Source of the DNA: Methanobrevibacter sp.
GTDB taxonomy: Archaea; Methanobacteriota; Methanobacteria; Methanobacteriales; Methanobacteriaceae
DNA: 34,287 nt
Assembly (NCBI RefSeq): GCF_017447225.1
Contig: NZ_JAFSNZ010000042.1
Location: forward strand, 1 to 34,287
Reading direction: 5' to 3'
Of this stretch, positions 21,727 to 30,951 are shown piece by piece. The position numbers and the translations under genes are program-made. Under the pieces are notes generated by a model that saw only the letters and a list, made by a program, of their open reading frames with translations, did not search any database and had not been told where the DNA came from. Positions within the stretch are counted from its first letter, which is position 1. Every line of letters begins with the position of its first letter.

Positions 21727-22404
21727 TTAATCGATGACCTTTATCTTATGTGCTGAAAACCATCCACCAACAACATCACCGATTTGTGTCGGCTCAGTTG
21801 ATTTTTCTGTGTTTGCAAATTCACCTTCCAGATATACGGTATGGCCTTCATAACCAGCTAAATCATGAGAAGATGGATTTCCCTGTAAGAAGAGATACTG
21901 ATCACCAACACGGATAACATCATAATCATATGATGAATAATAAAAAAAATAGGGTAAATTCCAGTCAGTTGTACCAATATATTCACCTGTGAACTTTACC
22001 TTCTCATGGGCAACAGGGTTTGCAATATAACTGCTGTCAACTTCCTTATAAGGAGTTATAAATTTGATGATGCTTGGTGAAGCTACAATCAGGCAAAGAA
22101 GGACAAAAGCCAAAACCAAAATTATAAAGTTTTTTGAATGAATAAATCTGTTTAATCCATCAAAAAAGCTACTGACTTCAACTTTACCCCTATCTAACAC
22201 ATCTGAAGCTGTGTTAATGAGAGGATTCTCCAGTCTTACCCCACATTTTGGACATATTTCTGCATTTGCATCAATCTTTTTGCCACAGTTATGACAGAAT
22301 TTTGTTTCATTTTCATTTTCACTTACTTTAAATCCACATGAAGTGCAGAAATTGGAATTATTTTCTAATTTTTCACCGCACTGTGAACAGTATCTTGCAT
22401 CCAT
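21727..22404 (-). CDS. Double zinc-ribbon membrane protein
   Basis: A 225-aa protein with two zinc ribbons in tandem (CSQCGEKL...FCTSCG at 6-24 and FCHNCGKKI...ICPKCG at about 36-54), a helical linker, one membrane span (about 92-115, FIILVLAFVLLCLIVAS) and an outside beta-rich domain ('VKFTGEYIGTTDW ... VIRVGDQYLFLQG ... GHTVYLEGEF') that resembles a small OB-like barrel. Zinc-ribbon/TM/surface-domain proteins are a recurrent type in methanogens, with unknown roles. AGGTG precedes the ATG. It heads the tight pair with 21354. Confidence 0.7.
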   Translation of the reverse strand: MDARYCSQCGEKLENNSNFCTSCGFKVSENENETKFCHNCGKKIDANAEICPKCGVRLENPLINTASDVLDRGKVEVSSFFDGLNRFIHSKNFIILVLAFVLLCLIVASPSIIKFITPYKEVDSSYIANPVAHEKVKFTGEYIGTTDWNLPYFFYYSSYDYDVIRVGDQYLFLQGNPSSHDLAGYEGHTVYLEGEFANTEKSTEPTQIGDVVGGWFSAHKIKVID

Positions 22405-22524
22405 TAAATCACACCTAAAGATTTTATATTAAATAAAATCCCAACAGTTATATTTCAAACCTCATTTTTCATTAGAGACTAAATTCTTCAATGATATATT
22501 GTGATTAAAACTATATTAAATTTG

Positions 22525-23103
22525 TTAATCATGATAAACTCCAGCTTCCTCATCCCAAGCATCATGAGAGCCAATATAATGACCGCCATGCTCTGGCGTG
22601 TATGTCCAACCATAATATTCTGCCTGCTCTCTGGTAATACCTCCGGAATCAACTTCCGGACCTATGGAATCGCTTGAAGATGAAGTTGAAGTTGATACTG
22701 ATTTTTGAACTTCGACAACTTTCTGTTTGATTTCCAAATTGGTTAACAAAGATGAATTTTTTAATTTATCATTACCATCAAAAATTACAGTTACTGTGTA
22801 ATTTCCAGGAGTTAATCCATTTAATGATATATCACATAATCCATTGTTATCCGTCTGTCCGGATTTATTAATTACATCACCGTTTTGATCTTTAAACATT
22901 ACAACTATTGAAGAATTAGAAACAGGATTTTCATTCAAATCTGTTAATTTAATAGACATTGATTCATTTTCTGATAAGGAAGTGCTACTTTCCATTACCA
23001 GTTTAGTTTCTTGTTTTTGCATATTTGGGATTGCAGACATAATACCAATGATTAAAACAATTAGTATAGCCAGTAATATTCCTATTGTTAATTTATAATT
23101 CAT
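22525..23103 (-). CDS. Membrane-anchored surface protein with Ig-like domain
   Basis: A 192-aa protein: signal anchor (about 5-26), an Ig-like domain with 'LTDLNENPVSNSSIVVMFKD ... TDNNGLCDISLNGLTPGNYTVTVIFDGN', a Ser-rich linker and a C-terminal 'ITREQAEYYGWTYTPEHGG' tail with His, Trp and acidic residues. Paralogue of the protein at 18959-19552 and of the Ig-like part at 14362-14820. GGTGA sits just before the ATG. A degraded zinc-ribbon-like reading frame lies immediately upstream (23131-23220), so an ancestor may have had a longer N-terminus. Confidence 0.7.
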   Translation of the reverse strand: MNYKLTIGILLAILIVLIIGIMSAIPNMQKQETKLVMESSTSLSENESMSIKLTDLNENPVSNSSIVVMFKDQNGDVINKSGQTDNNGLCDISLNGLTPGNYTVTVIFDGNDKLKNSSLLTNLEIKQKVVEVQKSVSTSTSSSSDSIGPEVDSGGITREQAEYYGWTYTPEHGGHYIGSHDAWDEEAGVYHD

Positions 23104-23257
23104 TTAATTCACCATAATTAATTTTTTAAAACCACATTCATCGAATAAATTTCAACGAGTAAAATTATCATCCTTACAGTTTCCTTTTACTAAATTTACT
23201 CCACAACTTTGACAATAGATGAATAATTACTTCGTATTAATAACAAAAAGACAGGAA

Positions 23258-24475
23258 TTACCTAAACATTTTATCTAGTTTTTTTGGTTTAATCTCATAT
23301 TTTTCATTAATAACTTCATTTATTTTATCAAGTTTTTCTATTCTTTCAAGTTTTTCTTGTTTTTCCATTAGTTTCTTTCTTTCATCATATTTTATTGCTA
23401 ATTCTTTATCTTTCATTTCAGTTTTGTTAAACAAATCTTGATTTAAAATAATCCATGGTAAATTCAAGTTCAAAACTTCTTTTTTTAATAGAGGGATTGA
23501 TCTTCTTTTAATGGTAAAATTATTTTCAGAGCCTTTGGAATAATTATATTCCCATTCATTATTTAATGATACCCTAAATAATCCAGTTTGAGTAATCTTT
23601 TTTTGAATATCAATTTCCTGGATTAATTTTTTAGTTAATTCTTTATCTATCTTCAATGATTTTTTATATAATTGATTATCAATAATCTTCCAAATCAAAT
23701 TATTATCTTTAATTGTTTCTTCCAAATCTGATAATGATGATGAATATATCCATGAATCATCTTCAAAATTTTTATATCTCCAATTATTACCTGTTTCATT
23801 TATTATTGGTGTTACAAAAAGTATGCCTGTACCTTTGTTTTGAATTTCATATTTCTCAATTATTAAATTTAATTTATGGGATTTTAAAATTGATTCATAA
23901 TTATCTTTTAAAAACTTGTAAAAACGAGGTAAAGAAAATGAAAGTATTAATTCACATTCTTTATGTTTAAACTCTTGGGAAACTTTTTTATCAGTGATAA
24001 TCCATTCTAAATTTTGATTTAAAACAGTATCTTCCAATTTCCATAAATATTTATGAGAAATTTTTTTATTTCCATCATCATAAATCCATACATTACCCAA
24101 TTTATCAAATTTAACATTTTTAAAACCAGTATTGTAAACAAAATCTGTTTTAGGAGCACTGACTATTCGAGTTCTTAATATTCTTCTATGTGAATTATTT
24201 TTTTGTAAGGGAGGATTATTTTTAATTTTCTTGGGAATAATGTTTTTCTCATGAATAATAATTTCATCAAATTTAACTGATTCAGGTTTATCTATCTTGC
24301 TTGATTTATCTGCAAGGTCTTTATCAGTAATTTTCCATTCATACCCTAAAATAGTAATTTTACTTTTCAAATCTTTTAAAGATCTGCCAGTAATTTTTCT
24401 ATCATCTTCTAAATGATACTCCCATTTAAGGAAGGCTGATTCATTATAAATTACATTTTTAATACCTGTATCCAT
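23258..24475 (-). CDS. Protein of four copies of an unnamed W-rich domain
   Basis: A 405-aa basic protein, very AT-rich in codon use. Four imperfect repeats of about 60-75 residues begin near residues 3, 112, 208 and 284 with 'TGIKNV', 'TGFKNV', 'TGILFV' and 'TGLFRV'. Each continues to a 'W-x-Y' (or W-I-Y) strand pair, a charged turn, a helix 'L..LK..(I/V)', and 'L-x-W-x-I-x-(D/N)..L'. The last 50 residues are a charged coiled coil (EKQEKLERIEKLDKINEVI). The same domain occurs once at 18331-18567. I suspect a DNA- or protein-binding module, but no known family is certain. Start at ATG 24473-24475 with GGAGGT seven bases upstream; it follows the 895-aa gene by 15 bp, so they form one operon. 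Confidence 0.65.
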   Translation of the reverse strand: MDTGIKNVIYNESAFLKWEYHLEDDRKITGRSLKDLKSKITILGYEWKITDKDLADKSSKIDKPESVKFDEIIIHEKNIIPKKIKNNPPLQKNNSHRRILRTRIVSAPKTDFVYNTGFKNVKFDKLGNVWIYDDGNKKISHKYLWKLEDTVLNQNLEWIITDKKVSQEFKHKECELILSFSLPRFYKFLKDNYESILKSHKLNLIIEKYEIQNKGTGILFVTPIINETGNNWRYKNFEDDSWIYSSSLSDLEETIKDNNLIWKIIDNQLYKKSLKIDKELTKKLIQEIDIQKKITQTGLFRVSLNNEWEYNYSKGSENNFTIKRRSIPLLKKEVLNLNLPWIILNQDLFNKTEMKDKELAIKYDERKKLMEKQEKLERIEKLDKINEVINEKYEIKPKKLDKMFR

Positions 24476-24490
24476 AATAAATACCTCCAA

Positions 24491-27178
24491 TTAATCTTTT
24501 TTATGTCCCATCATTTCTTTTTTGAGCTTCTCGATTTCCTTTCCATCCTTTTTCAAAATGGTTGAAGTTTTTGAAGGATTTTTCATATTGAAGAAGAAAT
24601 CCGTTTTATCATCACCCTTTTGCATAGCTTCATATAAATCTGAATTTTTATCATCAGACAGTAAAGTATTGTCATCATTTTCATTTGCATATAATTTATC
24701 ACCATGAGCGTCTAAAACTGACATTCCTTCATTATCATTATCTTTATCCGTGAGATCTATTACAATATTTTCCTGAGTAATCAGTCCGTCGTCCTGCCAT
24801 ACTTTAAGGTCATCTTCGGTGAAATTAATGTCGAATATTCTTAAAATCTTTTCTATGGACTGATTTTTTCTTAACAGTTTGTTTACCCATAATATATTAG
24901 GCTCCATATAGTGTGAGTAGAAAAATTCTGAAAATTCCCTGAATTTCTCATCACTTTTGCCTTTATAGTACCAGTCGTATACATCATCAAATGTTACACC
25001 GGCACGTTTTGCAGCAACATCCGTTTTGCTGTCATTTCGGATTTCTCTTTTGACTATTTCCATCCTTTCATGCAATAATATTTCATCGATTCTTTCTTTT
25101 AACTGAAGATATTCATCATCGGATAAATTTGATCTTTTAAGTGAAGTGTCATGACCTCTTCCGCTGAGGATTTCTTCAACATACTTGTCCTTTTTAAACT
25201 CCATGTACTCGTCATGGAAATCTGCGTTACTTTCATAGCATAGATTGAGCTCGTCTTTTGTTAAGTCAATGCTGTCAAGAGCCTTGTTGAAGGGCTTTCT
25301 TTTAATCTCCTCCATGAACCTTGAAAGCTGTTCCGGAACAACTTCGCCTTCATAGTATTGATAAAGCTCACAGTATACTTTTGAGCCTCTTTTTCCAAGA
25401 AAAAGGAAAGTGTTTATCTCATGGACTGACACCTCAACGCTATCTGAAATCTGTTTTTTGGTCATGCCTTTTTTAAATCCTTTTAAAATAAGTTCAGCAA
25501 TTACCTTTACGTTATCGTCCTTGAATTTATCAAAGAGTTTGTTTTTCCTCTTAAGCCATTTGTCGACGATTGCTTCATCCATATAAATTGCTTTGCAGGC
25601 TTCGGATTTTGTTTTTCCGGTTTTTCTCTCACTTAAATATTTATCCATCAGAATCCGGTTTGATTTTATGTAGAAATCCGAATCGATTTTTGCTTCATCA
25701 AACCATCTGTAAAAGTCATCAACGGTGATTTTTGTGAGTTTGCATGAATTTTTCAAGTCATTGTTTGTAAGGTAGCTTAAAAGCTGTTCCTTTCTTTTTT
25801 TGATGATTTTTTCATATTCCTGGCCGAATTCGTTTTTCTTGAATTTTGAGTATTTGACCAAATCGTCATATTCCTTTCTGGTGATTCCGGCCTCTTTTAT
25901 GACCTGCTCTTTTGAATAGTTTTTGCTTAAAAGATTTAAAATCAGATCCTTTTTGATTTGGGAGAGCTCCTCTTCAAAATCCGGATCGAATTTAGGGAAA
26001 AACTCAAGCATCTCATCTGAAATGTTCAGTTTTCTTTTGATTTCTGAGTTTTTGATACCCTGCCTTTTAAGGGAGAGATAATCATCAATGAGAAGCCTGT
26101 TGAATATCTCAAATGATTCGTTGAAATCATTTTTCCGGTACCTGTTGAGATTGATCTTATACCATCTTTTCAAGTCCTTTTCGGGGATGGTGGTATATTC
26201 AATGCTTGCCCAGATGTTTTCAGTGGTTAATAAATCCTTTTCGAACTTGCTTATGATTTCATCATTGATTACCTTATAGAACTGATAATAAGGGTCCTGT
26301 CTGAAGCTTCCCTGACGGTATTGCTTTGTATCCTTGATTTCTTTTGGCGTGATTTTATCTTCCCTGAACTTGGTAATCAATTCGCCGATTTTAATGTATG
26401 AATCAATTCTTGACATGTAGGAGTCGATGTTCATATTGTTGAATTCAATGAATCTTCCCTTTACTTTGAACAAGTTACTTTTAACTAGTGAATTGATTAA
26501 CGGAGCAACATAGCCCTCATGGATTCCGTATTCGATTAAATCTTCCTTGGTGAATCTGGCGTCCTTTCCGAAGCTGTTTCTGATGCTTATGAAATTGTTT
26601 GCATTTTCTATATCTCTGTTACATTTTTCACAGAAAATGGAGTAATTTGAATGGTTAGGCTCACCGCACACAACACAGTAGTCATAGCTGAACTCAACGA
26701 TTTCAGTAAAATCCGGAATCTCCATAAGCTCAATTTCATCATCTGTGAAATCCAATTTTAAAGGCCTGTATTCGGGAACACCCCTGTACTGGTCATACTC
26801 ATCGCTGTCACGGTAGAACTTCTTGGCGATGTAAAAGAGCCTTTCGTGAAGCTGCAGGGCAACGACATACTCGTTTTTCTCAATCTCTTCAAAATTGTCA
26901 TGAATATGGCTTCTCATGTTATAGGCTGTTTTGATTTTTTCCTTAAAGCCGTAGGCAATTCCGTCAAGCCTGTAGACCGCATCGATTTGGTCTGAGAAGT
27001 TCTTTCGTGAATTGTATGGGATGTTAACTGAATTTAAGTATTGCTTCAGGATGTGTTCAAGAAAAGTCGTGGCGTCGGCCTTCACCCCGGACGGGGAAAT
27101 GCTGACCTGCTTTTCAATTCTCATTCCCAGCTTCCACAAAGTGGTATCGAAATCCTTTAAAAAATCAAAATTGGACAA
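24491..27178 (-). CDS. Large HEPN/DUF4145-like, zinc-finger, HTH-array protein
   Basis: An 895-aa cytoplasmic protein. About 1-125 is an all-helical domain resembling DUF4145/HEPN-type domains of defence and restriction proteins ('ATTFLEHILKQYL ... YNMRSHIHD', with R89 and H93 in an R-x3-H spacing). C168-C171 and C183-C186 form a zinc finger (CVVCG...CEKC). From about 300 to 800 there are about nine HTH-like units in the style of phage terminase small subunits, such as 'AAKRAGVTFDDVYDWYYKGKS' (722-741) and 'SCKLTKITVDDFYRWFDEAK'. The tail is acidic and disordered. TTG 27176-27178 is the start, with AGGTGA six bases upstream. It is divergent from the DUF1232 gene across 72 bp and is followed by the four-repeat protein. 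I cannot name the family; DNA binding is likely. Confidence 0.55.
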   Translation of the reverse strand: MSNFDFLKDFDTTLWKLGMRIEKQVSISPSGVKADATTFLEHILKQYLNSVNIPYNSRKNFSDQIDAVYRLDGIAYGFKEKIKTAYNMRSHIHDNFEEIEKNEYVVALQLHERLFYIAKKFYRDSDEYDQYRGVPEYRPLKLDFTDDEIELMEIPDFTEIVEFSYDYCVVCGEPNHSNYSIFCEKCNRDIENANNFISIRNSFGKDARFTKEDLIEYGIHEGYVAPLINSLVKSNLFKVKGRFIEFNNMNIDSYMSRIDSYIKIGELITKFREDKITPKEIKDTKQYRQGSFRQDPYYQFYKVINDEIISKFEKDLLTTENIWASIEYTTIPEKDLKRWYKINLNRYRKNDFNESFEIFNRLLIDDYLSLKRQGIKNSEIKRKLNISDEMLEFFPKFDPDFEEELSQIKKDLILNLLSKNYSKEQVIKEAGITRKEYDDLVKYSKFKKNEFGQEYEKIIKKRKEQLLSYLTNNDLKNSCKLTKITVDDFYRWFDEAKIDSDFYIKSNRILMDKYLSERKTGKTKSEACKAIYMDEAIVDKWLKRKNKLFDKFKDDNVKVIAELILKGFKKGMTKKQISDSVEVSVHEINTFLFLGKRGSKVYCELYQYYEGEVVPEQLSRFMEEIKRKPFNKALDSIDLTKDELNLCYESNADFHDEYMEFKKDKYVEEILSGRGHDTSLKRSNLSDDEYLQLKERIDEILLHERMEIVKREIRNDSKTDVAAKRAGVTFDDVYDWYYKGKSDEKFREFSEFFYSHYMEPNILWVNKLLRKNQSIEKILRIFDINFTEDDLKVWQDDGLITQENIVIDLTDKDNDNEGMSVLDAHGDKLYANENDDNTLLSDDKNSDLYEAMQKGDDKTDFFFNMKNPSKTSTILKKDGKEIEKLKKEMMGHKKD

Positions 27179-27250
27179 TTTTATTCACCTGTTATATATA
27201 ATATTAGAACAATATAATATTTAAATATTATAATTTTAATACTATTAAAT
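27179..27250. promoter_or_regulatory. Divergent promoter region
   Basis: 72 bp of almost pure A+T between divergent genes. For the plus-strand gene a TATA-like TTTAAATATTATAA (about 27220-27233) lies about one promoter distance from the ATG at 27251 and there is no ribosome binding site, which fits a leaderless mRNA. For the minus-strand gene, AT-rich TATA-like sequence precedes AGGTGA at about 27186. Confidence 0.5.
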
Positions 27251-27664
27251 ATGAATAAGGAATTTAAGGATTTTTATGACACTCTCACAGAAAATCTGGA
27301 AAATTATAAAGGAGAATACGAATCCTTCATTAACTACGGACCAAATCTGTTTAAACTTTTATGTGATTTATTGAATGCTGAAATTGACTCTTCACTACGA
27401 TTGCCAATATGTGGCGCCATAGCATACTACGTCACACCAGATGATATTATTTCTGAACAGGTCTACGGTCCCTACGGATACATTGATGATATATATTTAG
27501 CCAGCTATGTTTTAAAATTAGTGGCTGACGAGCACGGATACGATTTTTTACAGGAAAATGCAAGCTTTGAAGTGGAATCTATTGTTAATGAATGTGAAAG
27601 CAAATCTTTAGAGATATTAAATAAGGATGAAGTTGAAAGCATTATTGCTTATATTGGATTATAA
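27251..27664 (+). CDS. DUF1232 (YkvA-like) protein
   Basis: A 137-aa protein whose middle carries the DUF1232 signature: 'PICGAIAYYVTPDDIISEQV ... GYIDDIYLASYVLKLV', matching the family pattern Y-x-(I/V)-(S/T)-P-x-D-(L/I)-I ... G-(Y/L)-x-D-D. DUF1232 proteins are usually small and often membrane-associated; this one lacks a clear membrane span, and its N- and C-terminal parts are charged helices. Role unknown. Apparently leaderless. The TPR gene starts 30 bp downstream in the same direction, so a two-gene operon is likely. Confidence 0.7.
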   Translation: MNKEFKDFYDTLTENLENYKGEYESFINYGPNLFKLLCDLLNAEIDSSLRLPICGAIAYYVTPDDIISEQVYGPYGYIDDIYLASYVLKLVADEHGYDFLQENASFEVESIVNECESKSLEILNKDEVESIIAYIGL

Positions 27665-27693
27665 CTTCAAAAAACACATATAAAGTGATAAAA

Positions 27694-30600
27694 ATGTATG
27701 ATAAATCTTTAAATTCATTAGTAAAAGAATCTTTTGAATTATTAACTTCAAAGAAATTTAATGAAGTGATTTCAAATATCACCTCCTTTTTAAAAGATAA
27801 TTCAGCTAATATTGACAGTGAAAGAATTTCATTCATAAATCTTGTAGAAAAAGAACTTTATGAGAAATATTATGGTCCGATTGACTGTGAAATCAGTCCT
27901 ATAAGCCATTTATATTTAGTTCTTGCAATTGCATATAGCCATGTTTTAGATTTTGATGAAGCACAAAAGAATTTAAAAATTGCTAAAAAAATCAATCCGA
28001 TTTCACCAGAAATTCAACTAGCATTATGTAACTGTTATAAAAGATATGATAATTTTGATAAAATTAAAGAAATTTTATATAATATTTTTAAATTCAACTA
28101 TAAAAGCCAGCATTTTTATGAAACTTATTTAGTACTTTCAATTTATCAATATGAAAAGGGAGATTTTCTATTATACCATCATTTAACTAATTTTGTTAAA
28201 AGAGATAATAATCATGACATTACCGAAGACATTCATTATATAAATGACAAGGATGTTCCGATTACATTTGACAATGAAATGATTGCTATTTTAAAAGATA
28301 ATGATTATGAATTATACAAAAAAGCAATAAATTATAATGCATATATTAAAAGCTTTTTTTATGGTGTTGATTTAGAAAGAATTACAGAAAATATCAAAAT
28401 TTTAATCGCAAACAACCAGTATGAAGATGCTGTTAAAAAATTAGAAACTTTTTTCAATGATAATCCACTGGATGGATCCGAAAATTATTTCATGTTCCAT
28501 AATCATATTGAAATGGAATTATATTATGAAAGCTCAGATTTTGATGAAAATCATATTTTATTTTCAAAAGAAAAGAATTATCCTTACTTATATTATTTAT
28601 ACGGCTTTTGTCATGAAAGTCTGAATAATTATAAAGAAGCTATTACCTTTTATAAAAAAGCTCTGGAATTTAACCCATATTCATTTAATATTCATATGAG
28701 AATCATAAATATTTATTTGGAGCATAATTTCACTGTTGATTATAAATTATTAGTATTTCTGGAAAGCATTTCATATGATATTAAAGATTTGTTAAATGTA
28801 TATCGTGCATTTCAAATGAATCTGGAACTTGAAAATAAGGAGGATGAATCTGATATAATACTTGCATTTACTGCAGATGTTACATTTGAATCATTTGACA
28901 GAATCAATCTAAAAGCTTTTGATATCTTTAAAAATTATAATTTCCAGGTTTCATTTAACAAAAAAATCATTTCAATAATTGATGATGCCAAAAATCAGCT
29001 GGATAATGATAGTGATGATTACAAATATTATGAAAATCTTGAAGATAATATCTGTGAGTTTAACTTAAAAATGGATGAATTAAAAGGAAATGATGTTGAA
29101 ATCAAATCAAAATATAAATTAATAAAAGAATATAGTGAAGAAGAGTTATTGGGTTCATATGTTTTAATAAAAGATTTTGAAGATAGAAATATTGTTACCT
29201 ATTGCTACAGGCAGGTTACGGGATCCGTCTTTTTTGTCTTTCTCACAACAGCCGAAATCGATGATGAAATTAAAATTAATCCCCGTGGGGAAATTTTCAA
29301 CGACATAATTTATCCGAAAGAAGTATTTGATGACAGTGCGGCAATTATTCTTGATGAACTCACACAATTCAATGATTATTTGGATATTGATAATGATTAT
29401 TCAAGATTTATAAAATTTAACATAAGCGGTGATGATGAAAAGGATAAGAAGTTCCTGATTAATGAACTTCTAAACATCAGGGATGATACATTTGGATTGA
29501 AAAGGGATTCCATAGGAGTAGAGCTTAGAAAACTGATTAACATTAATGAAATAATGTCAAAAGATATCCCATCCAATGAACTTATTGAAAAAGTCAATGA
29601 ATGTGAAGATTATGTAAAATCACTTGAATTAATCAATGAGTTTCTTGAAAAATATCCTCCATTATACTTCAATTCACCTGTGAAATCATATTATTACTTC
29701 AATGATAATGAACATGAATTATATGCGAAATATAATAATAGCTCTGAATTAATTGAATTAATACCTCAAAATCACAATTACTGCGAAATATTTAATTTAA
29801 AAGCAGAATGTCTTATAAAATTAGATTTATATGAGGATGCAAAAGAGTGCATTTTAAATTCATTATCCCTAAATCCGATGAATGTGAAATCCCATATCAT
29901 ATTATCTGATTTAAATGTGAGAGAGAAAAATATTGATTTGGCAATTTCACTTTTAAAGGAAGCTCTGCTTTATAATACAGATATTGTCATACATTGTGAA
30001 ATTTATAACAGATTAAGTGAACTTACAAATGATGAAAAACTATCAAAAGATTTAAAATCACTGATTGGATTGATGAACCAGTATGATGAGAATATCATTC
30101 TGGAAATTAAGGACAATATAATAAATAACAATATCCTCTTAGGTTTTAATAAGGAATTAATTGAAAATGACGAATTTTATTTGGGAAATAACGTATCAAA
30201 AATACTTCAGGAGATAAATCCGATAATGGAAAAATATCCTTTATATGCCGCAAAAAAATTAGAAAAATATTTGCGTGAAATTTCCAATTCAAATGAATAC
30301 GGATTTGAAATTCCATTTAAAAAAATTGATGCACCATTATTATATTCTTCACAAGAAACATCCGCAGACATATTCTACAACTTCAGAAATGAAATTGAAC
30401 AGAAAGTATTCAATACACTCTACACCAGCCAAAACAAAAAGATAATACCACCACAGGACGATTATGCACAATTATTAAGCAATTACGGATACTGCCTGAT
30501 TTCTTTTGAAAGAGGAAAAAGCAGAGCAATATTAAAAGAAGCATTGAAATTGAATCCTGTAAATGCCCAGACATTACTTAATATGGCCAGATTAAGTAAA

Positions 30601-30951
30601 TATGACTACAATATGGAAGAATATAAGAAATACCTTGATCAAGTATTTGAAGTGTGCTATGAAAAAGATACATTAATTGAAGCATATGAAGAATTAAAAG
30701 AATATTATAAAATTCAAAGACAAACAGAAATTGTAGACTTATTAAATCAGTTTATTGAAAAGTTAAAAGCTAATGAATTTGAAAAACACGACAATTATGA
30801 CTATGAATTAATGTTTGATAAATATGAAATTCAAATGGGATTCAGCAAACAGATAGAAGATATAGTAAAAGATACAGATATGGACTGTTATGAAAAAATC
30901 AGGAAAGTAAATGTAATTTTCGATGATAAATTATCTACTATCTTCAAATAA
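27694..30951 (+). CDS. Giant TPR protein built from four related modules
   Basis: A 1085-aa protein, very AT-rich, no signal peptide. TPR-like helix pairs are clear at about 70-105, 300-335, 697-730, 735-765 and near 930-1000, each ending in 'A-L-x-x-N-P' or similar. Around them a larger module of about 90-130 residues recurs four times: 'fL...P...........E.ELY.......(I/L).......Y..L.....C......y.eA.....KAL.LNP' (starts near 28, 249, 645 and 865). A different domain at about 480-570 ('ELLGSYVLIKDFEDRNIVTY ... VFFVFLTTAE') is not TPR. Start at ATG 27694 (AAGTGAT upstream) rather than GTG 27685. Its last 21 bp overlap the convergent SWIM gene. Probably a scaffold or sensor; function unknown. 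Confidence 0.65.
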   Translation: MYDKSLNSLVKESFELLTSKKFNEVISNITSFLKDNSANIDSERISFINLVEKELYEKYYGPIDCEISPISHLYLVLAIAYSHVLDFDEAQKNLKIAKKINPISPEIQLALCNCYKRYDNFDKIKEILYNIFKFNYKSQHFYETYLVLSIYQYEKGDFLLYHHLTNFVKRDNNHDITEDIHYINDKDVPITFDNEMIAILKDNDYELYKKAINYNAYIKSFFYGVDLERITENIKILIANNQYEDAVKKLETFFNDNPLDGSENYFMFHNHIEMELYYESSDFDENHILFSKEKNYPYLYYLYGFCHESLNNYKEAITFYKKALEFNPYSFNIHMRIINIYLEHNFTVDYKLLVFLESISYDIKDLLNVYRAFQMNLELENKEDESDIILAFTADVTFESFDRINLKAFDIFKNYNFQVSFNKKIISIIDDAKNQLDNDSDDYKYYENLEDNICEFNLKMDELKGNDVEIKSKYKLIKEYSEEELLGSYVLIKDFEDRNIVTYCYRQVTGSVFFVFLTTAEIDDEIKINPRGEIFNDIIYPKEVFDDSAAIILDELTQFNDYLDIDNDYSRFIKFNISGDDEKDKKFLINELLNIRDDTFGLKRDSIGVELRKLININEIMSKDIPSNELIEKVNECEDYVKSLELINEFLEKYPPLYFNSPVKSYYYFNDNEHELYAKYNNSSELIELIPQNHNYCEIFNLKAECLIKLDLYEDAKECILNSLSLNPMNVKSHIILSDLNVREKNIDLAISLLKEALLYNTDIVIHCEIYNRLSELTNDEKLSKDLKSLIGLMNQYDENIILEIKDNIINNNILLGFNKELIENDEFYLGNNVSKILQEINPIMEKYPLYAAKKLEKYLREISNSNEYGFEIPFKKIDAPLLYSSQETSADIFYNFRNEIEQKVFNTLYTSQNKKIIPPQDDYAQLLSNYGYCLISFERGKSRAILKEALKLNPVNAQTLLNMARLSKYDYNMEEYKKYLDQVFEVCYEKDTLIEAYEELKEYYKIQRQTEIVDLLNQFIEKLKANEFEKHDNYDYELMFDKYEIQMGFSKQIEDIVKDTDMDCYEKIRKVNVIFDDKLSTIFK

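Noticed and set aside
30931-30951. Overlap of TPR and SWIM genes as an annotation error
   Set aside because: Both reading frames are well supported by domain content; a 21-bp convergent overlap is acceptable.
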